Of a DNA stretch of 64,000 bases, positions 9,517-17,649 are shown one piece after another. The number at the start of each line of letters is the position of its first letter. The stretch's first letter is position 1. The position numbers and the translations under genes were made by a program. This DNA is from Paenibacillus sp. HW567. GTDB taxonomy: Bacteria > Bacillota > Bacilli > Paenibacillales > Paenibacillaceae. Location: positions 284,667 to 348,666 of the forward strand of contig NZ_KB910518.1 of assembly GCF_000374185.1 (NCBI RefSeq), given 5' to 3'. Below the pieces are notes generated by a model. It worked only from the letters and a program-made list of their open reading frames with translations, did no database searches and was not told where the DNA came from.

Positions 9517-11094
9517 ATGATGAACAGTTCTTCATTATCGTCAGCAAAAATATTTTACAAAAACCCGGTGCTGCCGGGTTTTTATCCTGATCCCAGCATC
9601 GCCCGCAAGGGGGAGGACTATTATCTGGTATGCAGCTCGTTCGAGTATTTTCCCGGAGTGCCAATCTTTCACAGCCGGGATCTGATCCACTGGACGCAGA
9701 TCGGCCATGTGCTGGATAGGATCAGCCAACTGGATATCCGAAGCTGCGCAAGCTCCGGGGGCATTTATGCGCCGACCATCCGCTATCACGACGGCCTGTT
9801 CTATATGATCACTACGAATGTGAGCGGCATCGGGAACTTTTATGTGACGGCTGCGGACCCGGCGGGACCGTGGTCAGATCCGATTACCGTTCCCTTTGGA
9901 GGGATAGACCCGTCGCTGATGTTCGATGATGACGGCAAAGTATATGTCACGGTTCAACAGGGAGCAGGGTATGACTCCCACATTATCCAGTACGAAATAA
10001 ATATCGCTACCGGGGAAGCTTTGTCTGAGCCAGTGGTCATCTGGACCGGGGACGGTGGACCTTGGGCGGAAGGCCCGCACTTGTACGCCATTAATGGTCT
10101 GTACTATATAATGACCGCCTCTGGGGGAACCGGGCCGGAGCACCGTGAGATTATCGGACGCGGTACTTCTCCATACGGTCCCTTTGAACAGTTGCCCCAT
10201 CCAATCCTGACCCATAACGCGATACCGCATCACATTCAATATCTGGGCCATGCCGATCTGATTGAAGGGCCTGGGGGTCAGTGGTGGGCTGTATTTCTTG
10301 GCGTCCGCCCCGGGGAGGCGGGCTTCAGTGTGCTTGGACGGGAGACGTTCCTGGCTCCGGTGAACTGGACGGAGGACGGCTGGCCGATGATTGACAACAA
10401 CGAGGGAACAGTTGGTTTGGAGATGAACGCCTGGCATATTTCTCCAGCGGAATCGGGAACGGAACAATTGCCGGAGACAGTAGCAGAATCTGCATCGAAA
10501 TACGATTTTGATGAGCCTGCGCTGCCGTTTGCCTTGACCTTTGTGCGCAATCCGGCGGAGGGAAGCTGGTCGCTTACGGAGCGTCCGGGCTGGCTTGCGC
10601 TGTACGGACAGGCCGCTGGTCCGGGGGATATCGGACAGATGGCCTTTGCAGGCAGAAGACAGCAGCACATGGAGGCGGAATGGAGCACTCTGCTGGAGCT
10701 GGAAGCCCCGGGGGACGGTACAGCAGCCGGATTGTGCGCCCGGATGAACGAGCAGACGCATTACGAGATTTGTCTGGAGCATAGAGACAGGCATAACGTA
10801 ATTGCTGCATATCTGACGGTAAAAGGACAAACACAGCTTGCAGCCGAGGTTCCGGTGGAAGGGGCGGGCGTGTATTTGAAAATTGCCGCTGACCGGACTG
10901 AATATTCGCTGCTGTATTCCCTGGATGGTCAGGAGTGGAGCAAGCTGGCTGCCGGAGAAGCTTATGCCTTGTCTCCCCAGGCCGTAGAGGGCAACAATTT
11001 CACTGGAGTAGTAACTGGCCTGTATGCTGTGGGAGGCGGGAAGACCGCGCAGCAGCCGGCGTACTTCGACTGGCTTTATTATCGGGGACTATAA
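9517..11094 (+). CDS. xynB: GH43 family beta-xylosidase/arabinofuranosidase
   Basis: 525-residue cytoplasmic glycosidase (no signal peptide). The five-bladed propeller of GH43 is recognisable with its three acidic residues: the base Asp in 'PGFYPDPSI', the pKa-tuning Asp in 'GGIDPSLMFDDDG' and the acid Glu in 'WAEGPHLY'. The C-terminal part (about 340-520) looks like the beta-sandwich found in beta-xylosidases. It would cleave imported xylo-oligosaccharides to xylose, or remove arabinose. It follows the permease gene after 40 bases with GGAAGG as binding site and belongs to the same operon. Confidence 0.88.
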   Translation: MMNSSSLSSAKIFYKNPVLPGFYPDPSIARKGEDYYLVCSSFEYFPGVPIFHSRDLIHWTQIGHVLDRISQLDIRSCASSGGIYAPTIRYHDGLFYMITTNVSGIGNFYVTAADPAGPWSDPITVPFGGIDPSLMFDDDGKVYVTVQQGAGYDSHIIQYEINIATGEALSEPVVIWTGDGGPWAEGPHLYAINGLYYIMTASGGTGPEHREIIGRGTSPYGPFEQLPHPILTHNAIPHHIQYLGHADLIEGPGGQWWAVFLGVRPGEAGFSVLGRETFLAPVNWTEDGWPMIDNNEGTVGLEMNAWHISPAESGTEQLPETVAESASKYDFDEPALPFALTFVRNPAEGSWSLTERPGWLALYGQAAGPGDIGQMAFAGRRQQHMEAEWSTLLELEAPGDGTAAGLCARMNEQTHYEICLEHRDRHNVIAAYLTVKGQTQLAAEVPVEGAGVYLKIAADRTEYSLLYSLDGQEWSKLAAGEAYALSPQAVEGNNFTGVVTGLYAVGGGKTAQQPAYFDWLYYRGL

Positions 11095-11119
11095 GTAAGC
11101 GTTGCGAGGAGGCACTAAT

Positions 11120-12133
11120 ATGAGAGAGAGCAAGGATTTCACGGAGCCTGCGCTGAAGACCCTTTTTGCCGGGGATTTCAGGATCGGCGCGGCAGTGAAT
11201 CCGCATACGATCCGCTCACAGGGGCATTTGCTGGCATATCATTTCAATAGTATCACCGCCGAGAATGAGATGAAGTTCGAGCGTCTGCATCCTGAGGAAG
11301 AGGTATACCGCTTTGGAGAGGCGGACGAGCTGGCCGCTTTTGCCCGGAAGCATGGGATGGCGATGCGCGGGCATACGCTGGTCTGGCATAATCAGACCTC
11401 TGAGTGGCTGTTTGCGGATGGAAAAGGCGGTACGGTCAGCAGGGAAGCTCTGCTGGAGCGGCTGGAATCGCATATCCACAAGGTAGTGGGGCGCTACAAA
11501 GACGATATTTACGCCTGGGATGTGGTCAATGAAGTTATTGCCGACGAAGGCGAAGAGCTTCTCCGCCCGTCGAAGTGGCTGGAGATTGCCGGTCCCGGCT
11601 TCATCTCCGCAGCATTCGAATTCGCCCATGCCGCCGATCCCCAGGCGCTGCTGTTCTACAACGATTATAATGAGTCACACCCGCATAAGCGGGACAAAAT
11701 CTATACCCTGCTGAAATCGCTGCTGGAGCAAGGGGTTCCGGTACACGGCGTTGGCCTGCAGGCACACTGGAATGTATATGATCCGTCACTCGATGAGGTT
11801 CGTACGGCAATTGAGAAATATGCTTCGCTCGGGCTTCAGCTCCAGCTCACGGAGCTAGATATGTCTGTATTCCGCTTCGAGGACCGGCGGGCTGATCTCA
11901 AGGCACCTCCGGCGGAGCTGCTGGAGCTGCAGGCACAGCGTTACGAAGCCATGTTCCGGCTGCTCAAGGAATACCGCGAGGTGATCTCGTCCGTCACCTT
12001 CTGGGGAGCGGCGGATGATTACACCTGGCTGAATGATTTTCCGGTCCGGGGCCGGAAGAACTGGCCGTTTCTGTTCGATGAAGGGCATCAGCCAAAGGCT
12101 GCCTTCCACCGGCTGGCTGGCTTGAAGGGCTGA
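11120..12133 (+). CDS. xynA: Intracellular GH10 endo-beta-1,4-xylanase
   Basis: 337-residue single-domain GH10 enzyme. The acid/base Glu138 lies in 'WDVVNEVIAD' and the nucleophile Glu245 in 'LTELDMS'; the substrate-binding motifs 'RGHTLVWHNQ' and 'FWGAADDYTWL' are also seen. There is no signal peptide and no carbohydrate-binding module, so it should act inside the cell on imported oligosaccharides, as XynA2 does in the aldouronate cluster of Paenibacillus sp. JDR-2. ATG 11120 is preceded by GAGGAGG; a TTG at 11102 is less likely. The operon ends at a strong terminator 28 bases on. Confidence 0.92.
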   Translation: MRESKDFTEPALKTLFAGDFRIGAAVNPHTIRSQGHLLAYHFNSITAENEMKFERLHPEEEVYRFGEADELAAFARKHGMAMRGHTLVWHNQTSEWLFADGKGGTVSREALLERLESHIHKVVGRYKDDIYAWDVVNEVIADEGEELLRPSKWLEIAGPGFISAAFEFAHAADPQALLFYNDYNESHPHKRDKIYTLLKSLLEQGVPVHGVGLQAHWNVYDPSLDEVRTAIEKYASLGLQLQLTELDMSVFRFEDRRADLKAPPAELLELQAQRYEAMFRLLKEYREVISSVTFWGAADDYTWLNDFPVRGRKNWPFLFDEGHQPKAAFHRLAGLKG

Positions 12134-12161
12134 CATAAGAGGGTTAGAGCGTACCGATGAC

Positions 12162-12193
12162 AACACCGCTGATTTCGCATCAGCGGTGTTTTT
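12162..12193 (+). terminator. Rho-independent terminator of the xylan-oligosaccharide operon
   Basis: A perfect 11-bp GC-rich stem with a 7-base loop is followed by five T. It closes the operon that starts with the solute-binding protein. Confidence 0.9.
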
Positions 12194-12398
12194 GGCGTGC
12201 GGCTATTGTGGCTGCACCACGCTTTTGCGGGAGAGAAAGGGCCCTTTTGGTATATCATTTCTAAAAAAATGATGACACAGCGGAGAAAATACCTTATTAT
12301 TTAAAGAGATTTTTAATAAAACAGTTTTTAAATAATGGTAGTACACATTTTGGAAACTCAAAGGCTATAGTCTGGGCGGTCTGGAAGGAGGGCTTCAT

Positions 12399-13160
12399 AT
12401 TCTATCGCTGAACGGGGTAAGCAAAAGCTTCAACCTGAAGGAAGGCCGCTATACTGCGGTCGATAAGGTATCGCTTGAAGTGCGTACAGGAGCTGTTCAC
12501 GGCATTATCGGAGCCAGCGGAGCCGGTAAATCCACCCTGCTGCGGCTGATCAATTTGCTGGAACGTCCCGATACAGGCACGGTTGAGGTGGACGGCAGGC
12601 TGCTGACAGCTATGCCGGAAAAGCTGTTGCGCAAGGAGCGGCACACCATCAGCATGATCTTTCAGCAGTTCAATCTGGTAGGCAACGCCACCGTCAGCCG
12701 GAATGTGGCTATTCCGCTGGAGCTGGCCGGAATGCCGCGCAGCGGACGGATGGAGCGGGTGCGGGAATGCCTGCAATTTGTCGGTCTTGCGGACAAGGCG
12801 GAGCAGTATCCGGCCCGGCTTAGCGGAGGGCAGCGGCAGCGGGTGGCGATTGCCCGCGCGCTGGCGAACAGCCCGAAGCTGCTGCTGTGCGACGAACCGA
12901 CCTCTGCGCTGGACCCTGAGACAACGGCGGATCTTCTTGGCGTGCTTCAGCATATTAACGCTGCACTTGGCGTAACCATAGTCATTGTTACCCATGAGCT
13001 GGACGTCGTTCGGAGCATCTGTACGGATGTATCCGTAATGGAAGCGGGACGAATTGTCGATTCCTTTTCCCGTGCGGAGAGCGGTTTTCTTCCGCCGGAT
13101 GCATACTCCGGTTCGTACCGGGAGCGGATTACGGGGAAGGCTGGGGAAGCTCATGCTTGA
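12399..13160 (+). CDS. metN: Methionine ABC importer ATP-binding protein with an apparent ATT start
   Basis: ATPase of the MetNIQ importer: Walker A 'GASGAGKST' (about residue 37), signature '[15 protein letters not shown]', Walker B 'LLLCDEPTSALD', H-loop 'VTHELD'. Homology to MetN clearly begins at 'LSLNGVSKSF', upstream of the first in-frame GTG (12480), which lies just before the Walker A region and would delete the N-terminal strand. The only start well placed after GGAAGGAGGG is ATT at 12399; no in-frame ATG, GTG or TTG lies close by. At 253 residues it lacks the C-terminal methionine-sensing NIL domain of the 340-residue MetN proteins. It overlaps metI by eight bases. Confidence 0.8.
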   Translation: MLSLNGVSKSFNLKEGRYTAVDKVSLEVRTGAVHGIIGASGAGKSTLLRLINLLERPDTGTVEVDGRLLTAMPEKLLRKERHTISMIFQQFNLVGNATVSRNVAIPLELAGMPRSGRMERVRECLQFVGLADKAEQYPARLSGGQRQRVAIARALANSPKLLLCDEPTSALDPETTADLLGVLQHINAALGVTIVIVTHELDVVRSICTDVSVMEAGRIVDSFSRAESGFLPPDAYSGSYRERITGKAGEAHA

Positions 13161-13815
13161 GAATATGCTGAAATTTCAGGATCAAATGTGGCAGTCCATC
13201 GGGGAAACCTTTGTGATGGTGGGCATTTCGGTAGGCGCAGCGGTGCTGCTGGGGCTTCCGCTGGGGACTTTGCTGTATTTTTGCCGCAAGGGCCAGCTTT
13301 ATGAGAACAGGGCGCTGTCGCTTACGCTGAACAGCATCGTCAACGTGGTCCGTTCGTTCCCGTTCCTGCTGCTGGTGGTGGCCCTGATTCCGTTCACCCG
13401 TCTCTTGGTGGGTACGGCCATCGGTACAATGGCGGCTACAGTGCCGCTGTCCATCATTGCTATAGCGTATTATTCGCGGCTGGTGGAGCAGTCTTTGCTG
13501 GAGGTGCCAAAAGGGACGGTTGAGGCTGCACTGGCTATGGGGGCGTCGAAGCTTGGATTGATTTTCAAATTTCTGTATGTGGAGGCCCGTTCGGGCCTGG
13601 TGCTCGGACTGACGGCCGCAACGATCAGCTTCATCTCCTTCTCGACCGTTATGGGTGTGGTTGGGGGCGGCGGAGTTGGCGATTTCGCCATCCGTTATGG
13701 ATATCAGCGTTTTGAGACCGCAGTGATGGTCTATGCGATTCTCGTGATGATCGTACTGGTGCAGATGATACAATTTACCGGGAGTACGCTGGCCAGACTG
13801 CTGGATAAACGCTGA
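13153..13815 (+). CDS. metI: Methionine ABC importer permease
   Basis: 220-residue MetI, the normal length for the family, with about five membrane segments starting at 'FVMVGISVGAAVLLGLPLGTLL'. The ATPase-contact loop is 'KGTVEAALAMGASKLGLIFKFLYVEA'. ATG 13153 lies inside the end of metN (8-base overlap) behind GGGGAAG; longer readings to 13054 run deep into metN and are not needed. It acts with the ATPase upstream and the lipoprotein downstream. Confidence 0.92.
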   Translation: MLENMLKFQDQMWQSIGETFVMVGISVGAAVLLGLPLGTLLYFCRKGQLYENRALSLTLNSIVNVVRSFPFLLLVVALIPFTRLLVGTAIGTMAATVPLSIIAIAYYSRLVEQSLLEVPKGTVEAALAMGASKLGLIFKFLYVEARSGLVLGLTAATISFISFSTVMGVVGGGGVGDFAIRYGYQRFETAVMVYAILVMIVLVQMIQFTGSTLARLLDKR

Positions 13816-13869
13816 GAAATGGCCCGTTTTTATGAATCAAATAGAAGAATAGTGGGGGTTACTGAACAA

Positions 13870-14700
13870 ATGAAAAAAACAATGAAATTTACGCTGATGC
13901 TGCTCGTACTGGTTATGATTGCCGCGGGCTGTGGTAACAACAAGGAAGCCGAAAGTACACCGGCTGCGACCAGCACCGGGCCTGTCAAAATAAAGGTAGC
14001 ATCGCTTATTCCGCCAATGACCGATATCCTGGATATCGTTAAACCGCTGCTGAAGGAAGACGGAGTAGACATGGAGGTCGTCATCCTGTCTGACAATGTG
14101 CAGCCGAATGAGGCGCTGGCAAATAAGGAAGTGGACGCGAACTTCTTCCAGCATGTGCCTTACATGGAACAGTTCAATGCCAGCAAAGGCGCAAAGCTCG
14201 TACCGGTTCAGCCTGTATATGATGCAATCTACGGCGGCTACTCGAAGCGTTATAAGAACATTGCCGATCTGCCGGATGGCGCAACGCTGGTAATGGCGAA
14301 TGATCCGTCGAATATCGGACGCTCCCTGCAAATGTTCGCCAAGGCGGGATTGATTAAGCTGAAGGATAATGTGGGCATTAAGGCCACTCAGGCCGACATC
14401 ACCGAGAACGCCAAAAAATTCAAGTTCCAGGAGGTCGATCTGCTGATGCTCGCCCGCATGCTGGATGATGCTGACCTGGTAGCCATGACTCCGGCATATG
14501 CCAGCCCGCTTGGGCTGACGCCGAAGAAGGATGCGCTGATCACGGAAGGTGATGATTCCGAATTTACCATCACTCTGGTGGCACGGGAGGACAACAAGGA
14601 CTCTGACGCTATCCAAAAGCTGGCGAAACGCATCAGCGGCCCGGAAGTGAAAAAGTTCCTTGAAGACAATTATGCGGATATCGCGCTGCCCGCATTTTAA
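13870..14700 (+). CDS. metQ: Methionine-binding lipoprotein
   Basis: 276-residue NLPA-family lipoprotein. The signal peptide ends in the lipobox IAAGC (C21). The mature part carries typical MetQ signatures: 'VANSLIPP'-like 'VASLIPPMTDIL', 'DANFFQHVPYMEQFN', 'LVMANDPSNIGRSLQMFAKAG'. ATG 13870 fits the signal peptide; the earlier ATG at 13819 would add a charged extension. It follows metI after 54 bases. No SAM riboswitch (S-box) or T-box was recognised before metN. No terminator follows directly: the transcript seems to run into the 51-bp repeat array. Confidence 0.92.
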   Translation: MKKTMKFTLMLLVLVMIAAGCGNNKEAESTPAATSTGPVKIKVASLIPPMTDILDIVKPLLKEDGVDMEVVILSDNVQPNEALANKEVDANFFQHVPYMEQFNASKGAKLVPVQPVYDAIYGGYSKRYKNIADLPDGATLVMANDPSNIGRSLQMFAKAGLIKLKDNVGIKATQADITENAKKFKFQEVDLLMLARMLDDADLVAMTPAYASPLGLTPKKDALITEGDDSEFTITLVAREDNKDSDAIQKLAKRISGPEVKKFLEDNYADIALPAF

Positions 14701-14781
14701 GGAAGCGTGATAGCTGGGTAGCCCAGCGAGCGACGCTGTAGGCCGCTGCCGGTGGTGCAACTCCGGCGCGGACAGGCGGGG

Positions 14782-15134
14782 AATAACGGCAGAACTGCCG
14801 TTGTTAGAGCGCTCGCCCGGGTTGCGGGCCGGAACAACGGCAGAACTGCCGTTGTTAGAGCGTCCCCCGGGGCTGCGGGCCGGAACAACGGCAGAAACGC
14901 CGTTGTTAGAGCGCCCCCCGGGGCCGCGGGCCGAAACAACGGCAGAAACGCCGTTGTTAGAGCGCCCCCCGGGGCCGCGGGCCGAAACAACGGCAGAAAC
15001 GCCGTTGTTAGAGCGTCCCCCGGGGCTGCGGGCCGGAACAACGGCAGAAACGCCGTTGTTAGAACGACGCCCCGGGCTGCGGGCCGAAACAACGGCAGAA
15101 ACGCCGTTGTTAGAGCGTCCCCCGGGGCCAGACG
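14782..15134 (+). repeat. Seven tandem 51-bp repeats, each carrying a perfect hairpin
   Basis: GGCAGAA recurs at 14788, 14839, 14890, 14941, 14992, 15043 and 15094, exactly 51 bases apart. Each unit holds an inverted repeat AACAACGGC/GCCGTTGTT around a short loop, then a GC-rich spacer with CCCCGGGG and GCGGGCC. The first two units have loop GAAC with a longer stem; the other five have AGAAAC. Unit 1 has one arm change (AATAAC). All frames on both strands stay open, but no start with a binding site exists, so this is not a gene. Together with the terminator it fills the 14701-15312 gap. Confidence 0.95.
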
Positions 15135-15208
15135 CTACGAAACTGGCCAGCTCAGCCCAGTTTCATCCATCGCCTGCTGATGCGGGCTGTACAGCAGCAG
15201 GCAACACA

Positions 15209-15255
15209 AAGCAGCCGCTCTCCAGTTCATTCATGGAGAACGGCTGCTTTTTTTA
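15209..15255 (+). terminator. Terminator downstream of the repeat array
   Basis: A 9-bp stem (15209-15217 with 15241-15249) plus an inner helix TCTCCA/TGGAGA is followed by seven T. It is the first clear terminator after metQ, so the metNIQ messenger may carry a 3' tail of about 500 bases containing all seven hairpins. It may also act on the convergent phosphoesterase gene. Confidence 0.85.
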
Positions 15256-15312
15256 ACAATGAATCCGGCTACTCAGATGTTTCGTTGTGGAAGCCAAGCT
15301 TCTCCAGAGGCA

Positions 15313-16212
15313 CTAGCCGTGTGCCTTTACCAACGCAGCAACCTCATACTGCGCGGATTCAATCCAGCTTCCTGTGGTGAAATCCCGTCCCTTTACAAGG
15401 ACTTTGTCGCGGTAGACTTCCACATAGAAGCCTTGGCTGCCGCTCTTATGCTCATCTGCATTGGTCCAAAGGTAGGCAACAGAAGCAGCATTGAACATGG
15501 TGGCCGTCTCCCCGTTTCCGGGATACATGGTGTTGTCTACCTCAAGCTCCCAGTGGGTGTGCCCGGTAAATAGAAGAGTCTGCGGGTGCTTGGACAGTAT
15601 GGAGCGCAGATCCTGATCTTGAGTAACCCCGTACCACTCCTGAGATTCCAGCGATCCGGCTACCGTGTCCTTCAACGGCTGGTGCAGAAAAAGAAAAACA
15701 GGCTGTTCCCTCATTGCTTGTCCATCCATCGACTGGCCGCTCTCCTGCCGTTCTCCAAGCTTACCATCCAGCCAGTGAAGCTGCTCGTCCGACAGATGAC
15801 AGAACGTTGGCAGACCTTCCTCCGTTCCAAGAAAAATAAAATGATATCCGCCGATCCAATGGTCGTGATACGGGCCGGGCATTCCCATGCTTGAAGTGTA
15901 CATCTCAAGGCGGGATTCCCAGTGGCCCAGGCCAACGTCATGATTCCCTAGCGTAAAATGAATCTCCGGCAGCTCAGCCTGATACAGCCGCAGGATGCGG
16001 TGGACCTCTTCATATTCCTCCCTGAAACCATGATCCGTAATGTCTCCAATATGCATGATCCCGCTGCTGCCCTGAGCATGAACGGCAAGATCATGCAGCG
16101 CCCGCTCGAAATTGAGATTGTACTCATGCGCAGGATCAGCAGTGACATGGGTATCCGTAATAATTTGAAAGGTTAGCAGCGGCTGTTGTCCGCCCGATTC
16201 GTTTGTACTCAT
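15313..16212 (-). CDS. Calcineurin-like metallophosphoesterase
   Basis: 299-residue enzyme with the full set of metal-binding motifs of the family: 'IITDTHV', 'GDITDHG', 'TLGNHDVG', a histidine in 'FLHQPL' and 'LFTGHTHWE'. Relatives hydrolyse phosphodiesters or phosphomonoesters such as cAMP and glycerophosphodiesters. No signal peptide is seen. Last gene of the leftward operon with importer, HAD phosphatase and SMR transporter, which makes a phosphorylated substrate likely (inference). AAGGAGG lies 11 bases before ATG 16212; a TTG at 16218 is an alternative start. Confidence 0.85.
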   Translation of the reverse strand: MSTNESGGQQPLLTFQIITDTHVTADPAHEYNLNFERALHDLAVHAQGSSGIMHIGDITDHGFREEYEEVHRILRLYQAELPEIHFTLGNHDVGLGHWESRLEMYTSSMGMPGPYHDHWIGGYHFIFLGTEEGLPTFCHLSDEQLHWLDGKLGERQESGQSMDGQAMREQPVFLFLHQPLKDTVAGSLESQEWYGVTQDQDLRSILSKHPQTLLFTGHTHWELEVDNTMYPGNGETATMFNAASVAYLWTNADEHKSGSQGFYVEVYRDKVLVKGRDFTTGSWIESAQYEVAALVKAHG

Positions 16213-16236
16213 TGGCAAGGAAACCTCCTTCAGTAA

Positions 16237-16578
16237 TTAATGCCCTTTGGCGCTAATGTTCAGTCCCACAATTCCGGCGACGATGACGGTCACCCACAGC
16301 ACAGAGGACAGAGACATCCGCTCCTCGAAAAACACCGTACCCGCCACAGAGATCAGAATGATTCCGGCCCCTGACCATACCGCATAAGCTACTCCAACCT
16401 TGATGGAGGTCAGCGCAACGTTCAGTGAGGTGAAGCTAATCCCGTAAAAGAGAAACATCAGCACGGAGGGCCAGAAGCGGGTGAAGCCATGAGAGATTTT
16501 CATAGAGAGGGTTCCCGACAGTTCGAAGATAATAGCCAGCGCCAGAAAAACCCAGGCCCAGGCCCCCTCGGCCCTCAA
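16237..16578 (-). CDS. SMR-family small multidrug/cation efflux protein
   Basis: 113 residues with four membrane segments and the membrane-embedded glutamate in 'IIFELSGTLSMK', the diagnostic SMR motif. The conserved 'AYAVWSGAGIILISVAGTVFF' is present. Proteins of this family export small cations such as quaternary ammonium compounds or guanidinium by proton antiport. TTG 16578 overlaps the stop of the upstream HAD gene (TTGA), so translation is coupled and the unusual start is expected. Confidence 0.85.
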   Translation of the reverse strand: MRAEGAWAWVFLALAIIFELSGTLSMKISHGFTRFWPSVLMFLFYGISFTSLNVALTSIKVGVAYAVWSGAGIILISVAGTVFFEERMSLSSVLWVTVIVAGIVGLNISAKGH

Positions 16579-17555
16579 GGTACAATCCTTTCAATGCTAA
16601 GCTCGGCATAAGACTGCACGATACAATCGGCATCCGGCAAAAGCTCCCGCGCAGCCGTCGTCTCCGCTGTACGGCTAATCCCCGTACCCCCGGCCACGCC
16701 GCGAGCCGCATCCGCCGCCCCGCTGGCCGCCCCGTCAACCGCGTCCGCTGTCACTCCGGCCACGCCGCGAGCCGCCCCCGCCGCCCCGCTGGCCGCCCCG
16801 TCAACCGCGCCCGCCGTCACTCCGGCCACGCCGCAAACCGCGTCCGCCGCCACGCCAACCGCGCCGGCAATGCCAATGGCCACAGCCGCCCCGGCGGCCT
16901 TGGCCATCCGCATGTCGCCGTTCGTGTCGCCGATCACGGCGGCCGCGCGAGGCTCTACACCCAGCCGTTCGCAGGCGAGCAGCGCCATGTCGGGGAACGG
17001 CTTGCCGCGCTCCACCTGGTCTGTGCCGATCACGGCGGAGAAATACCCGCGGATGCCGAGCCAGCGGAGATGTGCCTCCGCCGCTGCCGTTTCGTCGGCA
17101 GTGACTACGGCCATTGGCATGCCCGAAGCCGCGCAGTCGTCAAGGAAGCGGAGCAGGCCGGGAAGCGGAAGCACCGGACGGGTCCGCTCCAGCAGGGCAT
17201 CTGCCTCCTCGCGGCTGAGATCCACCAGTTCTTTTGATTCGGCCCATGACAAGCCGAGCTGATAAGCCTGCCAGGCCAGAATAGCGTAGAGATCATTCAT
17301 TGTGCCCATGGCGAGAGGACCGTTGCGGTCATAATCTGTAATGCTGCCTTCGGCATCGTGAACGGTACCCAGCAGGGAGGGCAGGGAGGAAGCCGGAAAT
17401 GCGAGCCCCCGTTGTTCCAATTGCCGGGTGAACTGTTCCAGGAAGCAGTGACTCCAGCTCCCCCACAGAGAGACGAACTGCAGCAGTGTGCCGTCCTTGT
17501 CGAACAGAATCGCGGATACCGCCGTGACTCCTTTCGAAGTGATAAGCTTAGGCAT
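16575..17555 (-). CDS. HAD-family phosphatase with a repeat-expanded C-terminal loop
   Basis: 326-residue haloacid dehalogenase-type hydrolase. Motif I is 'LFDKDGTLL', motif II the Thr of 'AVVTADE', the lysine lies in 'ERGKPFPDM' and motif IV is 'VIGDTNGDM'. Normal members reach 'LPDADCIVQSYAEL' shortly after 'AAGAAVAIGIAG'; here about 80 Ala/Gly/Val-rich residues are inserted, encoded by a 66-bp tandem repeat. Without the insertion the length would be about 240, normal for phosphoglycolate-phosphatase-like proteins. It lies 94 bases after the binding-protein gene; AAGGGGCGG precedes ATG 17555. Confidence 0.85.
   Translation of the reverse strand: MPKLITSKGVTAVSAILFDKDGTLLQFVSLWGSWSHCFLEQFTRQLEQRGLAFPASSLPSLLGTVHDAEGSITDYDRNGPLAMGTMNDLYAILAWQAYQLGLSWAESKELVDLSREEADALLERTRPVLPLPGLLRFLDDCAASGMPMAVVTADETAAAEAHLRWLGIRGYFSAVIGTDQVERGKPFPDMALLACERLGVEPRAAAVIGDTNGDMRMAKAAGAAVAIGIAGAVGVAADAVCGVAGVTAGAVDGAASGAAGAARGVAGVTADAVDGAASGAADAARGVAGGTGISRTAETTAARELLPDADCIVQSYAELSIERIVP
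16690..16850 (-). repeat. 66-bp in-frame tandem repeat inside the HAD gene
   Basis: Copies begin at 16690, 16756 and 16822 (the third partial). Each unit codes for 22 residues of the type 'GVAGVTADAVDGAASGAA'. The sequence is much more GC-rich than its surroundings and the unit length keeps the frame, as expected for a minisatellite growing by slippage or unequal exchange in a tolerant surface loop. Confidence 0.9.
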
Positions 17556-17584
17556 GTCGCCGCCCCTTTATGTTAAAATTTCAC

Positions 17585-17627
17585 GGGAAGCTGCCGTCTC
17601 TTGCACAGGACGGCGGCCTCCCTTTTT
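17585..17627. terminator. Terminator-like hairpin between binding-protein and HAD genes
   Basis: A 14-bp imperfect stem (17585-17598 with 17609-17622) has TTTTT on its plus-strand side and ATTTT some bases after it on the minus strand. Within the leftward operon it could attenuate transcription after the binding-protein gene, leaving less messenger for the enzymes downstream. Confidence 0.6.
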
Positions 17628-17649
17628 GGAATCATCTTAGATTTCTTGC

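Noticed and set aside
12194..12398. SAM riboswitch or T-box before the methionine importer
   Set aside because: None of the conserved S-box core sequences, T-box sequence or antiterminator pairs was recognised, and no terminator lies between 12194 and the metN start.
14782..15134. CRISPR array
   Set aside because: The repeats follow each other directly with near-identical spacers that belong to the unit. There are no unique spacers and no cas genes.
14697..15256. Long open frames on both strands across the 51-bp repeats (Arg/Ala/Pro/Gly-rich proteins)
   Set aside because: The unit length is a multiple of three and GC-rich, so all frames stay open by default. None has a ribosome binding site, and the same array is open on both strands.
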